Part shown: piece after piece, positions 46,231-56,718 of the stretch
Layout of the letters: every line of letters begins with the position of its first letter
Numbering within the stretch: the first letter of the stretch is position 1
Assembly (NCBI RefSeq): GCF_022810305.1
Contig: NZ_JALGQH010000015.1
Span: 1 to 64,000 of the forward strand
DNA: 64,000 nucleotides
Reading direction: 5' to 3'
Origin: Rhodococcus sp. ARC_M6
Lineage (GTDB): Bacteria > Actinomycetota > Actinomycetes > Mycobacteriales > Mycobacteriaceae
The notes under the pieces: generated by a model
What the model was told of the DNA's origin: nothing
What the model saw: the letters and a program-made list of their open reading frames with translations, nothing else
Databases searched by the model: none
Position numbers and translations under genes: made by a program

Positions 46231-46384
46231 AGAACAATGACAAACGAACAGCGGCAGCGGATCTGGATACGTCCCGATCGCTTAAGTGTTCGTCGTGTCA
46301 TCGTCCAGGCAAGGACTGTGCAGACGAGGTAGCTCGAGCCTGACCAGGTGGGCTACGAAACGCGGCAAGAAAAGGACACTAAGC

Positions 46385-46690
46385 GTGGCGGGACAAAAGA
46401 TCCGCATCAGGCTCAAGGCCTACGACCACGAGGCGATCGACGCGTCAGCGCGCAAGATCGTCGAGACGGTAACCCGTACGGGTGCCCGCGTCGTTGGACC
46501 TGTGCCGTTGCCGACCGAGAAGAACGTATATTGCGTCATCCGCTCGCCGCACAAGTACAAGGACTCGCGCGAGCACTTCGAGATGCGTACTCATAAGCGG
46601 CTGATCGACATTCTCGACCCGACGCCGAAGACGGTTGACGCGCTTATGCGTATCGACCTTCCGGCCAGTGTCGACGTGAACATTCAGTGA
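46385..46690 (+). CDS. rpsJ: 30S ribosomal protein S10
   Basis: 101 residues, GTG start at 46385 with AAGGAC seven bases upstream; an in-frame extension to 46286 is not conserved and is rejected. The complete S10 sequence is recognisable ([52 protein letters not shown]). S10 sits in the head of the small subunit and also serves as NusE in transcription antitermination. It is the first gene of the S10 operon, preceded by a leader of about 410 nt. The following gene starts 17 bp downstream. Confidence 0.98.
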   Translation: MAGQKIRIRLKAYDHEAIDASARKIVETVTRTGARVVGPVPLPTEKNVYCVIRSPHKYKDSREHFEMRTHKRLIDILDPTPKTVDALMRIDLPASVDVNIQ

Positions 46691-46707
46691 CGGCGGAGAC
46701 AAAAACA

Positions 46708-47364
46708 ATGACTGATACCAAGATCAAGGGAATCCTGGGCACCAAGCTCGGCATGACCCAGGTCTTCGACGAGAACAACCGGGTCGTCCCGGTCACCGTC
46801 GTGAAGGCTGGGCCGAACGTCGTAACCCAGATTCGTACCGAAGAGCGTGACGGCTACACCGCTGTGCAGCTCGCGTTCGGCGCAATCGACCCGCGCAGGG
46901 TGAACAAGCCGGTTTCCGGTCAGTTCGCCAAGGCTGGTGTGACCCCGCGTCGCCACGTCGTCGAGCTCCGCATCGCGGATGCCTCCGGCTACGAGGTCGG
47001 CCAGGAGCTCACCGCCGAGGTTTTCGAGGACGGCGCATTTGTCGACGTCACCGGAACCAGCAAGGGCAAGGGCTACGCCGGCGTCATGAAGCGTCACGGC
47101 TTCAAAGGACAGGGTGCATCGCACGGTACCCAGGCTGTTCACCGCCGCCCAGGCTCCATCGGTGCCTGTGCAACCCCCGGTCGTGTCTTCAAGGGCACGC
47201 GGATGGCTGGACGCATGGGTAACGACCGCATCACGACGCAGAACCTCTCGGTCCACAAGGTGGACGTCGAGAACGGTCTGCTGCTGATCAAGGGTGCGAT
47301 CCCGGGCCGCAAGGGTGGCCTCGTGATCGTCAAGAGCGCAGTGAAGGGTGGTGCACGGGCATGA
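46708..47364 (+). CDS. rplC: 50S ribosomal protein L3
   Basis: 218 residues from ATG 46708 (GGAG nine bases upstream). A GTG at 46687 overlapping the rpsJ stop would add seven residues, but the family begins at [17 protein letters not shown]. Conserved blocks [25 protein letters not shown] and [13 protein letters not shown] identify L3, including the glutamine of the RHGQ-type loop region that approaches the peptidyl-transferase centre. It binds 23S rRNA early in large-subunit assembly. Its stop overlaps the rplD start by four bases. Confidence 0.97.
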   Translation: MTDTKIKGILGTKLGMTQVFDENNRVVPVTVVKAGPNVVTQIRTEERDGYTAVQLAFGAIDPRRVNKPVSGQFAKAGVTPRRHVVELRIADASGYEVGQELTAEVFEDGAFVDVTGTSKGKGYAGVMKRHGFKGQGASHGTQAVHRRPGSIGACATPGRVFKGTRMAGRMGNDRITTQNLSVHKVDVENGLLLIKGAIPGRKGGLVIVKSAVKGGARA

Positions 47365-48041
47365 CCAGCACCGAGACCAAGTTGACCCTGGACGTCAAGG
47401 TTGCCGGCGGCAAGACCAACGGCACCGTTGATCTCCCCGCTGCGATGTTCGACGCGCCGGCCAACATCGCGCTTCTTCACCAGGTTGTTGTCGCGCAGCT
47501 TGCAGCTGCACGTCAGGGAACCCACTCCACCAAGTCCCGCGGTGAAGTCCGCGGTGGTGGCAAGAAGCCGTACCGCCAGAAGGGCACCGGCCGCGCACGC
47601 CAGGGCTCGACTCGCGCTCCTCAGTTCGTCGGTGGCGGTGTCGTTCACGGCCCGAAGCCGCGTGACTACAGCCAGCGCACCCCCAAGAAGATGATTGCCG
47701 CCGCTCTGCGCGGGGCTCTCTCTGACCGCGCACGCAACGAGCGCATCCACGTGATCACCGAACTGGTTGCAGGGCAGACGCCTTCGACCAAGGGCGCTCA
47801 GGCGTTCCTCGGCGAGATCTCGGATCGTAAGAAGCTGCTGCTCGTCGTGGGTCGCCAGGACATTGCAGCATGGAAGAGCGTGCAGAACCTGGAAGGCGTG
47901 CATCCCATTGCACCCGACCAGCTCAACACCTACGACGTGCTCAATGCGGATGACGTCGTGTTCAGCGTCGAGGCGCTCAACGCGTTCATCCACGGGCCCG
48001 CCGAGACCGCCCAGGAAGACAACAAGGAGGAGGCCAAGTGA
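47361..48041 (+). CDS. rplD: 50S ribosomal protein L4
   Basis: 226 residues, ATG overlapping the rplC stop (ATGA). The basic loop [23 protein letters not shown] that lines the exit tunnel is complete, followed by [13 protein letters not shown] and LNADDVVFS. The last residues are acidic and lysine-rich ([10 protein letters not shown]). In Escherichia coli L4 is also the translational and transcriptional repressor of its own S10 operon; conservation of that control here is unknown. The stop overlaps the rplW start by four bases, so rplC-rplD-rplW are translationally coupled. Confidence 0.98.
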   Translation: MTSTETKLTLDVKVAGGKTNGTVDLPAAMFDAPANIALLHQVVVAQLAAARQGTHSTKSRGEVRGGGKKPYRQKGTGRARQGSTRAPQFVGGGVVHGPKPRDYSQRTPKKMIAAALRGALSDRARNERIHVITELVAGQTPSTKGAQAFLGEISDRKKLLLVVGRQDIAAWKSVQNLEGVHPIAPDQLNTYDVLNADDVVFSVEALNAFIHGPAETAQEDNKEEAK

Positions 48042-48343
48042 CGACCATCGCTGACCCCCGCGACATCCTGCTGGCACCGGTCATCTCCGAGAAGTCCTAC
48101 GGACTTATCGAGGAAGGCACCTACACCTTCCTGGTGCACCCGGACTCGAACAAGACGCAGATCAAGATTGCCGTCGAAAAGGTCTTCGGTGTCACTGTGA
48201 CCAGCGTCAACACCGCCAACCGTCAGGGCAAGCGCAAGCGGACGAAGTTCGGTTACGGAAAGCGCAAGAACACCAAGCGCGCTCTCGTGACCCTCGCCGC
48301 CGACAGCAAGCCCATCGAGATCTTCGGAGGACCGGTCGCGTAA
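48038..48343 (+). CDS. rplW: 50S ribosomal protein L23
   Basis: 101 residues. The start overlaps rplD. Sequence [35 protein letters not shown] and the basic arm [21 protein letters not shown] identify L23, which sits beside the tunnel exit and is a docking site for trigger factor and the signal recognition particle. Length fits the actinobacterial family. A 39-bp gap follows before rplB. Confidence 0.98.
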   Translation: MTTIADPRDILLAPVISEKSYGLIEEGTYTFLVHPDSNKTQIKIAVEKVFGVTVTSVNTANRQGKRKRTKFGYGKRKNTKRALVTLAADSKPIEIFGGPVA

Positions 48344-48382
48344 GCGCCGGGACTTGACGAGACATAGAGGACGAGAAGACTC

Positions 48383-49219
48383 ATGGCAATCCGTAAGTAC
48401 AAGCCGACAACACCGGGCCGTCGTGGCTCGAGCGTTTCGGACTTCGCCGAGATCACTCGGTCGACCCCCGAGAAGTCGCTGGTTCGCCCGCTGCACGGTC
48501 GTGGTGGACGTAACGCACACGGTCGTATCACCACCCGGCACAAGGGCGGCGGACACAAGCGTGCCTACCGACTGATCGATTTCCGTCGCAACGACAAGGA
48601 CGGAATCCCGGCCAAGGTCGCTCACATCGAGTACGACCCCAACCGCACAGCAAACATCGCACTCCTGCATTACGCAGACGGTGAGAAGCGCTACATCATC
48701 GCCCCTAAGGGCCTGGTGCAGGGTTCACCGATCGAGTCCGGTGCAGGCGCCGACATCAAGCCGGGCAACAACCTGCCGCTGCGCAACATCCCGACAGGTA
48801 CCACCATCCACGGTGTGGAACTGCGTCCCGGCGGCGGTGCCAAGATGGCCCGTTCCGCAGGTGCCAGCATCCAGCTGCTGGGCAAGGAAGGCGCCTACGC
48901 CACGCTGCGTATGCCTTCCGGTGAAATCCGTCGCGTCGACGTGCGCTGCCGCGCATCCGTCGGCGAGGTCGGCAATGCCGAGCAGTCGAACATCAACTGG
49001 GGCAAGGCCGGCCGTATGCGTTGGAAGGGCAAGCGCCCGACCGTTCGTGGTGTCGTGATGAACCCGGTCGACCACCCGCATGGTGGCGGCGAGGGCAAGA
49101 CCTCAGGTGGACGCCACCCGGTCAGCCCGTGGGGTAAGCCGGAAGGCCGTACCCGCAAGAACAAGGCAAGCGACAAGATGATCGTCCGTCGCCGCCGCAC
49201 CGGCAAGAACAAGCGCTAG
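48383..49219 (+). CDS. rplB: 50S ribosomal protein L2
   Basis: 278 residues, ATG 48383. Complete L2 with [23 protein letters not shown] near the N-terminus and the strongly conserved C-terminal region [26 protein letters not shown], which holds the histidine implicated in peptidyl-transferase function. It contacts 23S rRNA at the subunit interface. A GAGAAG sequence seven to eight bases upstream is a weak ribosome-binding site. Followed 13 bp later by rpsS. Confidence 0.98.
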   Translation: MAIRKYKPTTPGRRGSSVSDFAEITRSTPEKSLVRPLHGRGGRNAHGRITTRHKGGGHKRAYRLIDFRRNDKDGIPAKVAHIEYDPNRTANIALLHYADGEKRYIIAPKGLVQGSPIESGAGADIKPGNNLPLRNIPTGTTIHGVELRPGGGAKMARSAGASIQLLGKEGAYATLRMPSGEIRRVDVRCRASVGEVGNAEQSNINWGKAGRMRWKGKRPTVRGVVMNPVDHPHGGGEGKTSGGRHPVSPWGKPEGRTRKNKASDKMIVRRRRTGKNKR

Positions 49220-49232
49220 GAGGGAGTGAAGG

Positions 49233-49510
49233 ATGCCACGCAGCCTTAAGAAGGGCCCGTTCGTCGATGACCACCTCCTCGCGAAGGTGGATGTACAGAA
49301 CGAAAAGGGAACCAAGCAGGTCATCAAGACCTGGTCCCGTCGTTCGACAATCATCCCGGACTTCATCGGCCACACGTTTGCGGTTCATGACGGCCGTAAG
49401 CACGTCCCCGTGTTCGTTTCCGACTCCATGGTCGGACACAAGCTCGGAGAGTTTGCACCGACCCGTACGTTCAAGGGTCACATCAAGGATGATCGGAAGG
49501 CGAAGAGGCG

Positions 49511-49514
<4 letters not shown>
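49233..49514 (+). CDS. rpsS: 30S ribosomal protein S19
   Basis: 93 residues, ATG 49233 with a strong AGGAGGG upstream. [39 protein letters not shown] and [14 protein letters not shown] are the standard S19 blocks. S19 forms a complex with S13 in the head of the small subunit, near the A-site tRNA. The stop overlaps the rplV start by four bases. Confidence 0.98.
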
Positions 49515-50721
<1,207 letters not shown>

Positions 50722-50724
50722 CGC

Positions 50725-51141
50725 ATGTTGATCCCAAGGCGGGTCAAGCACCGCAAGCAGCACCACCCGAGCCGTTCGGGTGCCGCCAAGGGCGGTACCC
50801 AGGTCACCTTCGGCGAGTGGGGTATCCAGGCTCTCGAGCCCGCATACATCACCAACCGACAGATCGAGTCCGCTCGTATCGCGATGACCCGGCACATCAA
50901 GCGTGGCGGCAAGATCTGGATCAATATCTTCCCGGATCGCCCCCTCACGAAGAAGCCGGCCGAAACCCGCATGGGTTCCGGTAAGGGTTCGCCCGAGTGG
51001 TGGATTGCCAACGTCAAGCCCGGACGCGTTCTGTTCGAGATGACATACCCCAACGAGGAGATTGCACGTGAGGCACTGCGCCGCGCGATGCACAAGCTCC
51101 CGTGCAAGTGCCGGATCGTGACCAGAGAGGAGCAGTTCTGA
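50725..51141 (+). CDS. rplP: 50S ribosomal protein L16
   Basis: 138 residues, ATG 50725 with AGGAGG upstream at the end of rps[44 protein letters not shown] and [24 protein letters not shown] are typical of L16, which organises the A-site tRNA region of the large subunit. The arginine-containing loop near [14 protein letters not shown], hydroxylated in some bacteria, is present as [11 protein letters not shown]. The stop overlaps the rpmC start (TGATG). Confidence 0.98.
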   Translation: MLIPRRVKHRKQHHPSRSGAAKGGTQVTFGEWGIQALEPAYITNRQIESARIAMTRHIKRGGKIWINIFPDRPLTKKPAETRMGSGKGSPEWWIANVKPGRVLFEMTYPNEEIAREALRRAMHKLPCKCRIVTREEQF

Positions 51142-51377
51142 TGGCTACTGGAACCCCAGCAGCAGAGCTCCGCGAGCTCAGTGAAGACGAGCTGGTCACC
51201 CGGCTCCGTGAGTCGAAGGAAGAGCTTTTCAACCTTCGTTTCCAGATGGCTACCGGCCAGATGGACAACAACCGACGACTGCGCACCGTTCGTCACGAGA
51301 TTGCGCGCGTCTACACCGTCCTGCGTGAGCGTGAGCTCGGACTCGCTACGGGTCCGGATGCAGGTGACGCGGCATGA
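51141..51377 (+). CDS. rpmC: 50S ribosomal protein L29
   Basis: 78 residues from ATG 51141; the longer open frame from 51102 lies inside rplP and is rejected. The two-helix hairpin of L29 is seen in [32 protein letters not shown] and [24 protein letters not shown]29 lies next to L23 at the exit tunnel. GAGAGGAG precedes the start. Its stop overlaps the rpsQ start by four bases. Confidence 0.97.
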   Translation: MATGTPAAELRELSEDELVTRLRESKEELFNLRFQMATGQMDNNRRLRTVRHEIARVYTVLRERELGLATGPDAGDAA

Positions 51378-51655
51378 GTGAGGAAAAAGCAGTGAGCACA
51401 GAAGAGCGCGCGAGCCGTAAGGTCCGTGTCGGATACGTAGTTTCCGACAAGATGGAAAAGACGATCGTGGTCGAGCTCGAAGACCGCGTCAAGCACAAGC
51501 TGTACGGCAAGATCATCCGCCGTACGACCAAGGTGAAGGCGCATGACGAGAACGGCGTTGCCGGCGTCGGCGACCGCGTTCAGCTGATGGAAACCCGTCC
51601 GCTGTCTGCGACGAAGCACTGGCGTCTGGTCGAGGTCCTCGAAAAGGCCAAGTAA
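51374..51655 (+). CDS. rpsQ: 30S ribosomal protein S17
   Basis: 93 residues, start overlapping rpmC. S17 is recognised by [34 protein letters not shown] and [24 protein letters not shown]. It binds 16S rRNA helices 7 and 11 with an OB fold. The first dozen residues are an acidic and serine-rich extension common in actinobacteria. It is the last gene of the S10 unit: a strong hairpin follows 34 bases downstream, then a new promoter. Confidence 0.98.
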   Translation: MSEEKAVSTEERASRKVRVGYVVSDKMEKTIVVELEDRVKHKLYGKIIRRTTKVKAHDENGVAGVGDRVQLMETRPLSATKHWRLVEVLEKAK

Positions 51656-51689
51656 GCCTGATCGTTGCTCTCGAGCTGATCGAGAACCA

Positions 51690-51730
51690 CCGAATGGCCC
51701 GCTTCCCCTTTGGGGGAGTGGGCCATTCGG
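51690..51730 (+). terminator. Hairpin terminator after rpsQ
   Basis: CCGAATGGCCC (51690–51700) pairs with GGGCCATTCGG (51720–51730). The stem continues through GCTTCCCC with GGGGGAGT (two G·T pairs) to a three-base TTT loop, about 19 bp in all. No T-run follows. Confidence 0.85.
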
Positions 51731-51784
51731 CTTCGATGGGACCTCCCGGTGTTACCTGCCAGGTTTGCGTTTACCCACGTTGAT

Positions 51785-51813
51785 TTGGTAATCGGGGGAG
51801 TGTTCCCTACAAT
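51785..51813 (+). promoter_or_regulatory. rplN: Promoter of the rplN (spc) operon
   Basis: TTGGTA (51785–51790), 17-bp spacer, TACAAT (51808–51813), followed by AGAA and CGGTTGCC. The leader before rplN is about 175 nt. It lies just after the rpsQ terminator, so the spc operon is an independent unit; together they fill the 341-bp gap 51656–51996. Confidence 0.8.
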
Positions 51814-51996
51814 AGAACGGTTGCCTGTGGCAGAGGTGTGTCTTCACGTGCGCAGCTCGACCGGTGCTTGCAGTGATCGTCCTGCCGATGAACTTCGGTG
51901 GGACTGCAGCTCAGACACGACGCAGGTAGCAACAATGACCGCGCGCACCGGGTCGGTAATCCGTTGCGTACGAAATTCCAGGTCTAGGGAGATCAA

Positions 51997-52365
51997 GTGA
52001 TTCAGCAGGAGTCGCGAGTTCGCGTCGCTGATAACACGGGTGCCAAGGAAATCCTTTGCATCCGCGTTCTCGGCGGTTCGTCACGTCGCTACGCCGGGAT
52101 CGGCGACGTTATCGTCGCCACCGTCAAAGACGCCATCCCGGGCGGAAATATCAAGAAGGGTGAGGTCGTCAAGGCCGTCATCGTTCGCACCACGAAGGAG
52201 CGCCGTCGTCCGGACGGTTCCTACATCAAGTTCGACGAGAACGCTGCAGTGCTCATCAAGGCTGACAGCGATCCCCGTGGAACTCGTATCTTCGGACCCG
52301 TCGGCCGTGAGCTGCGCGAGAAGAAGTTCATGAAGATCGTTTCGCTCGCCCCGGAGGTGCTGTAA
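51997..52365 (+). CDS. rplN: 50S ribosomal protein L14
   Basis: 122 residues, GTG start at 51997 with AGGGAG upstream. [43 protein letters not shown] and the C-terminal [23 protein letters not shown] are the full L14 sequence. L14 forms an intersubunit bridge and contacts 16S helix 14. First gene of the spc unit with its own promoter. The stop TAA overlaps the rplX ATG by one base. Confidence 0.98.
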   Translation: MIQQESRVRVADNTGAKEILCIRVLGGSSRRYAGIGDVIVATVKDAIPGGNIKKGEVVKAVIVRTTKERRRPDGSYIKFDENAAVLIKADSDPRGTRIFGPVGRELREKKFMKIVSLAPEVL

Positions 52366-52682
52366 TGAAGGTGCACAAGGGTGACACAGTTCTGGTCATC
52401 GCCGGCAAGGACAAGGGCGCAAAGGGCAAGGTCATTCAGGCCTACCCCGCGACCAGCAAGGTCCTCGTCGAAGGCGTAAACCGCATCAAGAAGCACACCG
52501 CGGTTTCCGCGAACGAGCGCGGAGCATCCTCCGGCGGCATCGTTACGCAGGAAGCCCCGATCCACGTTTCCAACGTTGCAGTCGTCGACTCGGACGGAAA
52601 CCCCACTCGCGTGGGCTACCGCACCGATGAAGAGTCCGGCAAGCGCGTTCGGGTTTCCCGGAAGAACGGGAAGGACATCTGA
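52365..52682 (+). CDS. rplX: 50S ribosomal protein L24
   Basis: 105 residues. The KOW motif is near the N-terminus ([24 protein letters not shown]), followed by [41 protein letters not shown]24 starts large-subunit assembly at the 5' end of 23S rRNA. The start overlaps the rplN stop (TAATG). One base separates it from rplE. Confidence 0.98.
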   Translation: MKVHKGDTVLVIAGKDKGAKGKVIQAYPATSKVLVEGVNRIKKHTAVSANERGASSGGIVTQEAPIHVSNVAVVDSDGNPTRVGYRTDEESGKRVRVSRKNGKDI

Positions 52683-52683
52683 C

Positions 52684-53250
52684 ATGACCTCCACCGAAAA
52701 CAAGGCCCTGCCGCGCCTCAAGGCACGCTACCGGGCTGAGATCAAGGACGCGCTTAACAGCGAGTTCCAGTACGCCAACGTCATGCAGATCCCCGGTGTC
52801 GTCAAGGTTGTCGTCAACATGGGCGTCGGCGACGCTGCCCGTGACGCCAAGCTGATCAACGGCGCTGTCCACGACCTGTCGCTGATCACGGGCCAGAAGC
52901 CTGAGATCCGTAAGGCTCGTAAGTCCATCGCGCAGTTCAAGCTCCGCGAAGGCATGCCGATCGGCGCTCGCGTCACCCTCCGTGGCGACCGCATGTGGGA
53001 GTTCCTGGACCGCCTCGTGTCTGCGGCACTGCCCCGTATCCGCGACTTCCGCGGCCTGTCGGGCAACCAGTTCGACGGCAACGGCAACTACACGTTCGGC
53101 CTCAACGAGCAGTCGATGTTCCACGAGATCGACGTGGACAAGATCGATCGCCCCCGTGGCATGGACATCACCGTAGTGACCACCGCAACCAACAACGAGG
53201 AAGGCCGTGCACTGCTCAAGCACCTCGGCTTCCCGTTCAAGGAGAACTGA
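52684..53250 (+). CDS. rplE: 50S ribosomal protein L5
   Basis: 188 residues from ATG 52684; the in-frame extension to 52576 lies within rplX and is rejected. [54 protein letters not shown] and [30 protein letters not shown] identify L5, which binds 5S rRNA and touches the P-site tRNA. Four bases separate it from the S14 gene. Confidence 0.98.
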   Translation: MTSTENKALPRLKARYRAEIKDALNSEFQYANVMQIPGVVKVVVNMGVGDAARDAKLINGAVHDLSLITGQKPEIRKARKSIAQFKLREGMPIGARVTLRGDRMWEFLDRLVSAALPRIRDFRGLSGNQFDGNGNYTFGLNEQSMFHEIDVDKIDRPRGMDITVVTTATNNEEGRALLKHLGFPFKEN

Positions 53251-53254
53251 GCGC

Positions 53255-53440
53255 ATGGCTAAGAAGGCATTGGTCAACAAGGCCAACAAGAAGCCGAAGT
53301 TCGCGGTTCGCGCTTACACTCGCTGCCAGCGCTGCGGTCGCCCGCACGCTGTGTTCCGCAAGTTCGGCCTGTGCCGTATCTGCTTGCGCGAGATGGCGCA
53401 CGCAGGCGAGCTGCCCGGAGTTCGCAAGAGCTCCTGGTGA
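53255..53440 (+). CDS. rpsZ: 30S ribosomal protein S14, zinc-binding type (S14 type Z)
   Basis: 61 residues. Two CxxC pairs ([23 protein letters not shown]) show the zinc-ribbon form, the C+ type, rather than the long zinc-free paralog that actinobacteria keep elsewhere under zinc control. [24 protein letters not shown] and [11 protein letters not shown] complete the family pattern. It sits in the small-subunit head. A perfect 17-bp hairpin terminator begins 36 bases after its stop, so this ends the transcription unit. Confidence 0.98.
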   Translation: MAKKALVNKANKKPKFAVRAYTRCQRCGRPHAVFRKFGLCRICLREMAHAGELPGVRKSSW

Positions 53441-53475
53441 TCTGAGACCTTCGGGTTTCATTACGTCACGCTTTT

Positions 53476-53512
53476 GAATGGGCGTGGGTTCCTTTGGAAC
53501 CCACGCCCATTC
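53476..53512 (+). terminator. Perfect 17-bp hairpin terminator after rpsZ
   Basis: GAATGGGCGTGGGTTCC (53476–53492), TTT loop, GGAACCCACGCCCATTC (53496–53512). All 17 pairs are Watson–Crick. No strong T-run follows (gacatttct). Confidence 0.9.
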
Positions 53513-53598
53513 GACATTTCTATGCATTCCGAAGGTGTTGTCGAGCTCCCGGGTGGCCGTCGGATCACTACGTCGAATCACTGCACTGTGGCCCCGGT

Positions 53599-53627
53599 TT
53601 GGATAGAACAGCATTGTTCCGTACACT
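53599..53627 (+). promoter_or_regulatory. rpsH: Promoter of the rpsH operon
   Basis: TTGGAT (53599–53604), 17-bp spacer, TACACT (53622–53627), then AGAG and CGGTTGCC. Very similar to the rplN promoter, including the bases before the -10 (TGTTCC) and after it. Leader of about 155 nt. With the rpsZ terminator it fills the 349-bp gap 53441–53789. Confidence 0.82.
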
Positions 53628-53789
53628 AGAGCGGTTGCCGTGGCTGTCGCATGCTTGCGATCAGCTCGGTGCGGTAACTTACGTCGTCCGACAGAAGTTG
53701 GGCGGCCCAGCCGAATTGCTGGAGGCCCACGGCCGGATTCGTCCGGTGTTGTATGGGAACCACAGCGAGAAAGGTGTCGAGGTCGAGAT

Positions 53790-54188
53790 ATGACCATGAC
53801 TGACCCCATCGCAGACTTTTTGACGCGTCTGCGCAACGCCAATACGGCGTACCACGATGAGGTGAAGCTTCCCCACTCGAAGATCAAGGCGAACATTGCC
53901 GAGATCCTCAAGCGCGAGGGCTACATCTCCGACTTCCGTACCGAAGACGCAACTGTGGGCAAGACCCTCATTGTCGATCTGAAGTACGGCCCGAGCCGTG
54001 AGCGCAGCCTTGCCGGCGTGCGACGCGTCTCCAAGCCCGGTCTCCGGGTTTACGCGAAGTCCACCAACCTGCCCAAGGTTCTGGGCGGCCTAGGCGTGGC
54101 GATCATTTCCACGTCCACCGGCCTGCTCACCGATCGCCAGGCGGCCAATCAAGGAGTAGGCGGGGAAGTCCTCGCCTACGTCTGGTAA
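53790..54188 (+). CDS. rpsH: 30S ribosomal protein S8
   Basis: 132 residues from ATG 53790 (a second ATG two codons on is an alternative). [42 protein letters not shown] and [40 protein letters not shown] are typical S8. It binds the central domain of 16S rRNA. In Escherichia coli S8 represses the spc operon; here it heads a separate unit, so any such control would act differently. Fourteen bases precede rplF. Confidence 0.98.
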   Translation: MTMTDPIADFLTRLRNANTAYHDEVKLPHSKIKANIAEILKREGYISDFRTEDATVGKTLIVDLKYGPSRERSLAGVRRVSKPGLRVYAKSTNLPKVLGGLGVAIISTSTGLLTDRQAANQGVGGEVLAYVW

Positions 54189-54202
54189 GGGAGGCCACCA
54201 CA

Positions 54203-54742
54203 ATGTCGCGTATTGGAAAGATTCCGGTCAACGTCCCCGCGGGCGTCGACGTTACGATCGCCGGCCAGGACGTCACAGTCAAGGGGCCCAAGGGCACCCT
54301 GGCACTGACTATCGCCGAGCCCATCGAGATCGCCAAGGCTGAGGACGGCTCCCTGAGCGTCACTCGCCCCGACGACGAGCGTCGCAGCCGTGCGCTGCAC
54401 GGTCTGTCGCGGACCCTTGTTGCGAACATCATCACTGGTGTTACCGAGGGTTACACCAAGAAGATGGAGATCCACGGTGTCGGTTACCGTGTGGCACTGA
54501 AGGGCAAGGACCTCGAGTTCGCGCTCGGCTACAGCCACCCGGTCCCGATCGAGGCTCCCGAAGGCATCACCTTCGTCGTCGAGTCGCCCACCCGGTTCTC
54601 GGTGTCCGGCATCGACAAGCAGAAGGTCGGGCAGATCTCGGCCAACATCCGTCGTCTCCGTCGTCCGGACCCGTACAAGGGTAAGGGCGTGCGTTACGAG
54701 GGTGAGCAGATCCGCCGCAAGGTCGGAAAGACGGGTAAGTGA
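54203..54742 (+). CDS. rplF: 50S ribosomal protein L6
   Basis: 179 residues, ATG 54203 with GGGAGG upstream. [19 protein letters not shown], the tandem L6 domains ([46 protein letters not shown]) and the C-terminal [27 protein letters not shown] are complete. L6 lies at the base of the L7/L12 stalk near the factor-binding site. One base separates its stop from the rplR start. Confidence 0.98.
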   Translation: MSRIGKIPVNVPAGVDVTIAGQDVTVKGPKGTLALTIAEPIEIAKAEDGSLSVTRPDDERRSRALHGLSRTLVANIITGVTEGYTKKMEIHGVGYRVALKGKDLEFALGYSHPVPIEAPEGITFVVESPTRFSVSGIDKQKVGQISANIRRLRRPDPYKGKGVRYEGEQIRRKVGKTGK

Positions 54743-54743
54743 T

Positions 54744-55151
54744 ATGAGCCAGACTGCAAACCAGAAAGCCAAGCGGATTCCGCTGGGCAAGGATGCGTCC
54801 ACCAAGCGTCGTCTCTCGAAGACGCGTCGTCACTTCCGTCTTCGCAAGAAGGTGTCCGGCACGCCCGAGCGTCCCCGTTTGGTCGTCAACCGGTCCTCGC
54901 GTCACATCCACGTTCAGCTCATCGACGACCTGGCAGGCCACACGTTGGCTTCCGCGTCGACGATCGAAGCCGACGTGCGAGTGGCCGAAGGCGACAAGAA
55001 GGCTGCGAGCGCAAAGGTCGGTCAGCTGATCGCCGAGCGCGCCAAGGCTGCCGGCGTGGAAGCAGTTGTCTTCGACCACGGCGGACACGGCTACCACGGT
55101 CGCATCGCGGCTTTGGCAGACGCGGCTCGCGAAGGCGGGTTGAAGTTCTGA
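54744..55151 (+). CDS. rplR: 50S ribosomal protein L18
   Basis: 135 residues from ATG 54744; the extension to 54702 overlaps rplF and is not conserved. [52 protein letters not shown] and [28 protein letters not shown] identify L18, a 5S rRNA-binding protein of the central protuberance. The N-terminus has a short polar extension. A 31-bp gap to rpsE contains a ten-codon frame that overlaps both neighbours. Confidence 0.98.
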   Translation: MSQTANQKAKRIPLGKDASTKRRLSKTRRHFRLRKKVSGTPERPRLVVNRSSRHIHVQLIDDLAGHTLASASTIEADVRVAEGDKKAASAKVGQLIAERAKAAGVEAVVFDHGGHGYHGRIAALADAAREGGLKF

Positions 55152-55182
55152 TGACTAACATTTTCTACGGAAGGACAGCCTG

Positions 55183-55854
55183 ATGCCGGGACGTCAAAGG
55201 CGTGACGGCGGAAGCGGACCCGCCGGACAGAATGGCCCCAACAGCGGTGACAATGCCAACGCTCGTGGGGACAACCGCGGTGGCGGCCGTGACCGTCGCG
55301 ACGGTGGACGTGGCGGAAACGCTGCAGAGAAGTCGCAGTTCATCGAGCGCGTTGTCACGATCAACCGCGTTTCCAAGGTCGTCAAGGGCGGTCGTCGCTT
55401 CAGCTTCACCGCTCTGGTGATCGTCGGAGACGGCAACGGACTCGTCGGCGTCGGCTACGGAAAGGCCAAGGAAGTTCCCGCGGCCATCCAGAAGGGTGTC
55501 GAGGAGGCTCGCAAGAGCTTCTTCCGCGTCCCGATGATCGGCAACACCATTACTCACCCCGTTCAGGGTGAGGCTGCTGCCGGTATCGTCATGCTCCGCC
55601 CGGCAAGCCCCGGTACCGGCGTTATCGCCGGTGGCGCGGTGCGTGCCGTACTGGAGTGCGCTGGAATCGCGGACATCCTGTCCAAGTCGCTCGGTAGTGA
55701 CAACGCCATCAACGTCGTTCACGCGACCGTTGCTGCGCTCAAGGGTCTGCAGCGTCCCGAGGAAGTTGCGGCTCGCCGCGGCTTGACCCTCGAAGAGGTT
55801 GCACCCGCCGGCATGCTGCGCGCTCGCGCACAGGCTGCTGGGAGTGTGAAGTAA
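55183..55854 (+). CDS. rpsE: 30S ribosomal protein S5
   Basis: 223 residues, ATG 55183 with GGAAGGA upstream. After about 45 Gly/Arg/Asn-rich residues (disordered extension common in actinobacteria) come the S5 N-terminal domain ([47 protein letters not shown]) and C-terminal domain ([43 protein letters not shown]). S5 supports decoding accuracy and forms part of the mRNA entry site. The stop overlaps the rpmD ATG by one base. Confidence 0.98.
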   Translation: MPGRQRRDGGSGPAGQNGPNSGDNANARGDNRGGGRDRRDGGRGGNAAEKSQFIERVVTINRVSKVVKGGRRFSFTALVIVGDGNGLVGVGYGKAKEVPAAIQKGVEEARKSFFRVPMIGNTITHPVQGEAAAGIVMLRPASPGTGVIAGGAVRAVLECAGIADILSKSLGSDNAINVVHATVAALKGLQRPEEVAARRGLTLEEVAPAGMLRARAQAAGSVK

Positions 55855-56033
55855 TGGCAGATCTCAAGGTCACTCAGATCAAGAGCATCATCGGGACCAA
55901 GCAGAACCAGAAGGATTCTCTGCGCACGCTCGGTCTCAAAGGCATCCGTCAGACCGTTGTTCGTGAGGACAACGCACAGAACCGCGGTCTGATCAACGTG
56001 GTGCGCCACCTCGTAACAGTTGAGGAGGTCTAA
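55854..56033 (+). CDS. rpmD: 50S ribosomal protein L30
   Basis: 59 residues, start in TAATG shared with the rpsE stop. [58 protein letters not shown] is the whole L30 family pattern in length and order (quoted motifs: [29 protein letters not shown]). It binds 23S rRNA helices in domain II. AGGAGG inside its last codons serves rplO, two bases downstream. Confidence 0.97.
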   Translation: MADLKVTQIKSIIGTKQNQKDSLRTLGLKGIRQTVVREDNAQNRGLINVVRHLVTVEEV

Positions 56034-56035
56034 CC

Positions 56036-56479
56036 ATGACCATCAAACTGCATCACCTGCGCCCCGCACCCGGATCCAAGTCCAACAAGATTCGTGTTGG
56101 TCGTGGTGAAGGTGGCAAGCGCGGTAAGACCGCAGGCCGCGGCACCAAGGGCACCAAGGCACGTAACACCGTGCGCGTGGGCTTCGAGGGTGGACAGATG
56201 CCGCTTCACATGCGTCTGCCCAAGCTCAAGGGCTTCAAGAACCCCTTCCGCACCGAGTACCAGGTCGTCAATGTCGGCGACATCGCCCTGCTGTTCCCCG
56301 AAGGTGGAGCAATCACGGTCGAGGATCTCGTTGCCAAGGGCGCAGTCCGCAAGAACCAGCTCGTCAAGGTTCTGGGCGACGGCGAACTGACAGTTGCCAT
56401 TCAGGTGACCGTCAACAAGTTCACCGGCTCTGCCAAGGAAAAGATCGCTGCTGCCGGTGGTACCACCACCGAGCTGTGA
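56036..56479 (+). CDS. rplO: 50S ribosomal protein L15
   Basis: 147 residues, ATG 56036. The Gly/Arg/Lys-rich N-terminus ([36 protein letters not shown]), [19 protein letters not shown] and the C-terminal [18 protein letters not shown] are diagnostic. L15 is a late assembly protein that contacts several 23S domains. It ends the rpsH unit: a hairpin terminator follows 21 bases downstream, so secY is not obviously in the same transcript. Confidence 0.98.
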   Translation: MTIKLHHLRPAPGSKSNKIRVGRGEGGKRGKTAGRGTKGTKARNTVRVGFEGGQMPLHMRLPKLKGFKNPFRTEYQVVNVGDIALLFPEGGAITVEDLVAKGAVRKNQLVKVLGDGELTVAIQVTVNKFTGSAKEKIAAAGGTTTEL

Positions 56480-56500
56480 GTGATCGCGCGTAGCTAGTTC

Positions 56501-56538
56501 GATGGCCACAGCGCAGCATTTGCTGTGCTGTGGCCATC
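56501..56538 (+). terminator. Hairpin terminator after rplO
   Basis: GATGGCCACAGCGCAGCA (56501–56518) and TGCTGTGCTGTGGCCATC (56521–56538) form an 18-bp stem with one G·T pair and almost no loop. No T-run follows. The remaining 180 bp before secY shows only a weak -10-like TACGCT (56545–56550). Confidence 0.85.
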
Positions 56539-56718
56539 GGCATCTACGCTAGATTTGGCTATGAAGGCGCCCCCGCGAAGGGACCCGAACGGTTGGTTGT
56601 ATCTTCGGCTTACCCGATTTTCGTGGTCTGCCCGCTTAGTTCCCATATGTGGCTGTTAGAGTTCTGAAATTCGGCAGATCAATCGGTCTGTCTCCCTACC
56701 GTCGTGCCAGGAGGATCT

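Larger units (their letters stand above)
45873..46384. other. 512-bp divergent region: hotdog gene promoter side and S10 operon leader
   Basis: No convincing gene. It contains a palindrome near the hotdog gene, a sigma-70-like promoter for the S10 operon, and a leader of roughly 410 nt before rpsJ with an 18-bp palindrome and a long-range inverted repeat (listed separately). Confidence 0.7.
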
